NCBI GenBank assembly: GCA_002315275.1 | Contig: DCGN01000099.1 | Location: forward strand, 1 to 10,165 | DNA length: 10,165 nucleotides | Source of the DNA: Clostridiales bacterium UBA1777 | GTDB lineage: Bacteria; Bacillota; Clostridia; Oscillospirales; Oscillospiraceae | Direction: 5' to 3' | In this document: positions 7,611-10,165 of the stretch, piece by piece | Position numbering within the stretch: position 1 is the first letter of the stretch | Layout of the letters: each line of letters begins with the position of its first letter | Translations under genes and position numbers: made by a program | The notes under the pieces: model-generated | What the model saw: the letters and a program-made list of their open reading frames with translations, nothing else | Databases searched by the model: none | Told to the model about the DNA's origin: nothing

Positions 7611-7665
7611 AAAAAACTATATACCTCTCTTTTTTGCTCATATTCCAACGAAAAATAGGCTGGAA

Positions 7666-7706
7666 TTTTTTAGGTGCAACCGACTGTGCAACCACTACTT
7701 TTTTAG
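7666..7706. repeat. Nested direct repeats at the integrase end: possible att or arm-binding site
   Basis: Two copies of GTGCAACC (7674-7681 and 7686-7693) are spaced 12 bases start to start. They are flanked by two copies of TTTTTTAG (7666-7673 and 7699-7706), the second covering the integrase stop codon. Tyrosine integrases of the Tn916/phage type bind short direct repeats near the ends of their element, and the integrase gene commonly lies against one end. The location between int and the host thrC gene fits an attachment-site region. The core crossover sequence cannot be fixed without the other end of the element. Confidence 0.45.
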
Positions 7707-8731
7707 CCGAGTGCCTGAATCTTGTTTTTCATCCCCTCAAAACAGTCCTCAAACCTGTAATGAGTGTAGATTGAAAGCGTGGTATTTGGTGAAGAATGAC
7801 CCGCTAGATACTGAACTTCTTTCGGACTAAGACCCTGCTCGATCCACTTGGTTATCCTCGTGTGCCTCATGAGATGTGGGTTCACGTGGAAGTCAAGTTT
7901 CTTCTGAAGCTTTCCCCATTCCGCATCCGCTCTGGCTAACGTCATCATACCACCCTTGCGAAGGCTGACAACGAAAACCGAATTGCTGTTGCGCTGCATC
8001 TCTCTCAGCTCTTCCAACACCGCGGGAGAAAGAGGGATAGAGCGGTAAGCACTGTGTGTCTTCAAGTCATCAACAAGCACACCGACCCGCCTATCCACCG
8101 ACCTCGCGACCGTGCGTGATACCGTAAGCACTCCGTTTTTAAAGTCGATATCACTCCACATAAGACCGAGCAGTTCTCCTCTGCGGAGCCCTGTATTCAA
8201 CCCCAGAAGAACGAACGGGTAAATGCATCTCCCTTTTGCCGCCTCAAGCAAAGTTACCATCTGCGCGTCACTCAACGGTTCTTTCTCTTCGGCAACCGGG
8301 CCTATCGCGGTAATAGACTTCGTAACGGGATTATGCGGCAGCAGTTCATCCTCTATGGCCAAGTCGAAGATGCTTCTCAGCGTGGTGATAATACCTCTCT
8401 GCGAAGACCGGGAATACTTCTGACTCAAGTCACGGACCATTGCTTTTATCATTGTCGGTTTGACTTCCGTTACTTTCTTAGTTCCGAGATAAGGGAGTAT
8501 GGTGTTTCGTACCAGACTCTCCAGATATATGTAAGTGGTATCTCTTACACGAACTCTCTCATCAGCCAGCCATGTGTTTGCGAGATCGCTTACCTTGCAG
8601 GTATCTCCCAGCCTAAAGCCTTTGTCGATAAGCTTTTGAAATTCATCGCGTTTCTGTTCTACCTCCTCTCGCGTTTCACCGCGAAAGTATTTTCTTTTAC
8701 CATTCGGCAAGCGTAAGGTAAGTGTTACCAT
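7703..8731 (-). CDS. int: Tyrosine recombinase/integrase of a prophage or conjugative element
   Basis: This 342-residue site-specific recombinase has an N-terminal arm-binding-like segment (about 1-38) and a SAM-like core-binding domain (about 45-133). The C-terminal catalytic domain has the full active site: Arg183 in NTGLRRGELLGL, Lys224 in DDLKTHSAYR, His286 and Arg289 in HLMRHTR, His312 in LAGHSS, and nucleophile Tyr322 in SIYTHY. The gene is intact and probably active. Its start is supported by AAGGAGG (8742-8736) close to the ATG. It sits at the element's edge facing thrC. A promoter-like sequence and a strong inverted repeat lie just upstream. The style is that of Tn916-like and Siphovirus integrases of Firmicutes; which one cannot be decided here. 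Confidence 0.95.
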   Translation of the reverse strand: MVTLTLRLPNGKRKYFRGETREEVEQKRDEFQKLIDKGFRLGDTCKVSDLANTWLADERVRVRDTTYIYLESLVRNTILPYLGTKKVTEVKPTMIKAMVRDLSQKYSRSSQRGIITTLRSIFDLAIEDELLPHNPVTKSITAIGPVAEEKEPLSDAQMVTLLEAAKGRCIYPFVLLGLNTGLRRGELLGLMWSDIDFKNGVLTVSRTVARSVDRRVGVLVDDLKTHSAYRSIPLSPAVLEELREMQRNSNSVFVVSLRKGGMMTLARADAEWGKLQKKLDFHVNPHLMRHTRITKWIEQGLSPKEVQYLAGHSSPNTTLSIYTHYRFEDCFEGMKNKIQALG

Positions 8732-8772
8732 GTTTCCTCCTTAAAAATGTCTGCCGGACACTTTTACACAGA

Positions 8773-8802
8773 GGGGAAAAGAATAGTGTTATTCTTTTCC
8801 CC
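8773..8802. repeat. Perfect 13-bp inverted repeat upstream of int
   Basis: GGGGAAAAGAATA (8773-8785) pairs perfectly with TATTCTTTTCCCC (8790-8802) across a GTGT loop. No T run follows on either strand, so it is not a standard terminator. It lies between the stop of the ATPase gene and the int ribosome binding site, a few bases downstream of a TATAAT box. It may form a 5' stem in int mRNA or serve as an operator controlling int. Confidence 0.7.
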
Positions 8803-8805
8803 CGC

Positions 8806-8835
8806 ATTATACCGTCAAAATTGTGCTCTTGTAAA
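8806..8835 (-). promoter_or_regulatory. Probable int promoter
   Basis: On the - strand TTTACA (8835-8830) precedes TATAAT (8811-8806) by 18 bases, matching SigA consensus at 5 of 6 and 6 of 6 positions. The -35 lies within the 3' end of the ATPase gene. Initiation would fall at about 8798-8800, at the outer edge of the 13-bp inverted repeat, so an int transcript would start with or within that stem. Confidence 0.55.
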
Positions 8836-9564
8836 TAGATATCCGCGAGATTTATTATCTCTTTTCTTAGAAATTGTAATTCCTTCCTTGTTTTCCAACT
8901 GTGTTGCAAGCTTCTCCAGCCTCTTACCAACCGACACGGCGGTCAGATTCTCCTGTTCACCATAGAGTCTCTCGACCTCATCGATGATTCCTTTGGATGT
9001 AGCCTCCCACACGGCATCCGCTCCGTCCTCATCATCGTGAAGCATCGACTCAGCTTCCTCAATGTTGCGGACGATGGTCTTCACCAGAGGATTATTATAG
9101 AAGTCGAGCTCATCGCGGTTGGATTCAACATCCTGCTCTTCACCGAGATTCTCCCATCTGAATGTTGACCAGTTCATAGTCAACACCAAGGTTCTCTCCG
9201 GCACATCTCGACCCGTTACGGTCATCTTCGTTTCATTGTCTCCGCGTTTATTCCTGGTGAGCGTGATGATAGTATCCGCTGCACCACTTATACCCGTCGA
9301 ACCGTTGAGTCGATTTATGAAGTCTGTATCATCACCGCCTTTGTTAAGGTGGTGGACTAGGACAAGAGCAATGTTGCGATCCAAAGCAAACTGATGCAGG
9401 TTACCGAGTTCGCGGTAGTCGTATCCGTACACACCCTCGGTCTTTCCCGCCGTACCTCTTATCTTCTGTAGGGTGTCGATGATTACCATACCCACATCAT
9501 CCCCGGTGTTGTGGATGCAGGCATCAAGCTGAGAGAGCAGACCCTCTTGAAGTAAAGGTGCTTC
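8815..9564 (-). CDS. RepA/AAA_25-type ATPase, 5'-truncated
   Basis: About 250 C-terminal residues of a RecA-fold ATPase of the kind found in phage and plasmid replication modules (RepA helicase-like, AAA_25). Homology-like sequence begins near EAPLLQEGLL. It continues with the Walker B strand VGMVIID (Asp codon at 9477-9475), then DTLQKIRG, the VHHLNKGGDD turn and GSTGISGAADTIITL. A C-terminal region rich in charged residues ends in ITISKKRDNKSRGYLFTR, like the small DNA-binding tail of these proteins. The N-terminal part with Walker A is missing. The - strand frame stays open up to 9840, but that stretch is Ser/Cys-rich antisense of a + strand phage gene and not ATPase. The gene is therefore broken by a junction at about 9541-9570 and cannot encode a working ATPase as drawn here. 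Confidence 0.8.
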   Translation of the reverse strand, partial: EAPLLQEGLLSQLDACIHNTGDDVGMVIIDTLQKIRGTAGKTEGVYGYDYRELGNLHQFALDRNIALVLVHHLNKGGDDTDFINRLNGSTGISGAADTIITLTRNKRGDNETKMTVTGRDVPERTLVLTMNWSTFRWENLGEEQDVESNRDELDFYNNPLVKTIVRNIEEAESMLHDDEDGADAVWEATSKGIIDEVERLYGEQENLTAVSVGKRLEKLATQLENKEGITISKKRDNKSRGYLFTRAQF

Positions 9565-9570
9565 CGGTAT
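9541..9570. other. Breakpoint joining two 5'-truncated, head-to-head phage genes
   Basis: ATPase-like sequence on the - strand is recognisable up to about 9564 (EAPLLQEG). Phage tail-like sequence on the + strand is recognisable from about 9557 (GASGIPDSDLAS), directly after an in-frame TGA at 9548. Neither gene has its N-terminal part or a start codon. The overlap leaves a few ambiguous bases. A deletion or inversion in the element, or a misjoin in assembly, would produce this. Confidence 0.7.
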
Positions 9571-10165
9571 CCCCGATAGCGACCTTGCAAGTACCTTCCT
9601 AAAAGAGCACCAAAGTCTCGCGGCGTATCGCACGGCGGCGGCGCAGGATGTTATCGACGCGGCATTGCAGCCGAAAGCTGACACATCGTTACATACAACG
9701 GAGCAGACAATTGTCGGCGCTATCAATGAACTGAACGATCGGGTGCTCATATGCAAATTCACGCTCAATCGCTCACAGCATAGCGGTTCTTGCGACAAGA
9801 CGTGGCTCGAAATATCTAACGCTATCGACAATGACGGCAAATTCGTAATAGGATTTAACCCTGCTTTTATGGCGTGGTTTGTCTACGCGGGATATTTTGA
9901 CGGTGATCCGCTTATGCCGGAAGGCATGGTGTTTACGAGAGTCGAACTCAACAACTACCCGTTTATGGAGACGGATGGCATAGAGGTCGAGTATGTTATA
10001 GTGCATCGGAACGGTGTGTCTTGCTGGACAAAAGAGGCACAGTCAAAGTTAACCGCTGGTTCTAATATTACAATAGTAGATAACACCATAAGCGCAACTG
10101 GCGGACTCCCGGCAGTTACGGCCGCGGACAACAATAAAATAATGAAGGTCGAAAACGGCACGTGG
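9551..10165 (+). CDS. Phage tail fibre/baseplate-type structural protein, incomplete at both ends
   Basis: A + strand frame is open for 205 codons to the right edge, starting just after a TGA, with no start codon before an internal ATG at 9869. Its sequence resembles modular tail or receptor-binding proteins of Firmicutes phages. It opens with an ASGIPDSDLAS linker, then an alpha-helical AAYRTAAAQDVIDAAL repeat-like segment and PKADTSLHTTEQTIVGAINEL. A globular middle follows (KTWLEISNAIDNDGKF to VEYVIVHRNG). The end is a beta-type repeat, LTAGSNITIVDNTISATGG, then LPAVTAADNNKIMKVENGTW, a unit I know from such proteins. The function is inferred from this style, not from a named family domain. 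Its real N-terminus would lie left of the junction and is absent. Confidence 0.65.

Larger units (their letters stand above)
7666..10165. mobile_element. Edge of an integrated prophage-like element
   Basis: The integrase, a replication-type ATPase and a tail-type protein lie together beyond the threonine operon, with repeat sequences at the integrase end. The left limit is taken at the direct-repeat array before thrC. The right limit is outside the window. The element may be rearranged, because two of its genes are broken at the same point. A tail gene argues for a phage rather than a purely conjugative element, if the junction is real. Confidence 0.65.

Noticed and set aside
7611..7702. tRNA or small RNA gene as integration target
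   Set aside because: The gap next to the integrase has no cloverleaf or T-loop sequence; only short repeats and an AT-rich leader are seen.
9565..9840. N-terminal extension of the ATPase frame up to an ATG at 9840
   Set aside because: The stretch is Ser/Cys/Ala-rich and is the antisense of the tail-type protein; it has no Walker A, so it is an open frame by chance past the junction.
9773..10161. Two - strand open frames near the right edge
   Set aside because: They oppose the continuous + strand tail-type frame and show no recognisable protein features.
1..10165. CRISPR array, insertion sequence or novel defence system
   Set aside because: No regular spaced repeats, no transposase, and no nuclease or toxin-like genes are seen; the phage-side genes are integrase, replication ATPase and tail-type.

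Overview
The window looks like a chromosomal segment of an anaerobic gut-type Firmicute (Clostridia) carrying the edge of an integrated phage-like element. This rests on several features: strong AGGAGG-type ribosome binding sites, CUT1 sugar permeases without their own ATPase, a two-metal NagA, a thrC-thrB operon, and a Tn916/phage-type integrase. It is inference from gene content and protein style, not from a marker gene.

Left part (1-4654, + strand): an amino-sugar uptake and breakdown locus. In order it holds the C-terminal end of an extracellular solute-binding protein, an intercistronic hairpin, two MalF/MalG-type permeases, an N-acetylneuraminate lyase-type aldolase (nanA-like) and N-acetylglucosamine-6-phosphate deacetylase (nagA). 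Together they suggest import of sialic acid or a related amino sugar, cleavage to ManNAc plus pyruvate, and later deacetylation of GlcNAc-6-P. The kinase, epimerase, deaminase (nanK/nanE/nagB) and transport ATPase are not in the window. A promoter-like sequence and a perfect inverted repeat separate nanA from nagA. A long bidirectional terminator closes the locus.

Middle part (4655-7610, - strand): a TetR-family regulator with a good promoter of its own, then homoserine kinase (thrB) and threonine synthase (thrC). thrC and thrB overlap by 4 bases and form the last two steps of threonine synthesis.

Right part (7611-10165): an integrated mobile element. A tyrosine integrase ends 92 bases upstream of the thrC start codon, and the gap contains a compact array of direct repeats that looks like an attachment or arm-binding site. 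Beyond the integrase is a RepA/AAA_25-type ATPase that lacks its N-terminal half including Walker A. At about 9541-9570 it runs head-to-head into a + strand phage tail-type protein that lacks its own N-terminus. Both genes lose their 5' ends at the same point, which marks a recombination breakpoint or an assembly chimera. This junction and the repeat array next to thrC are the most interesting things in the window. I did not find a convincing new defence or regulatory system.
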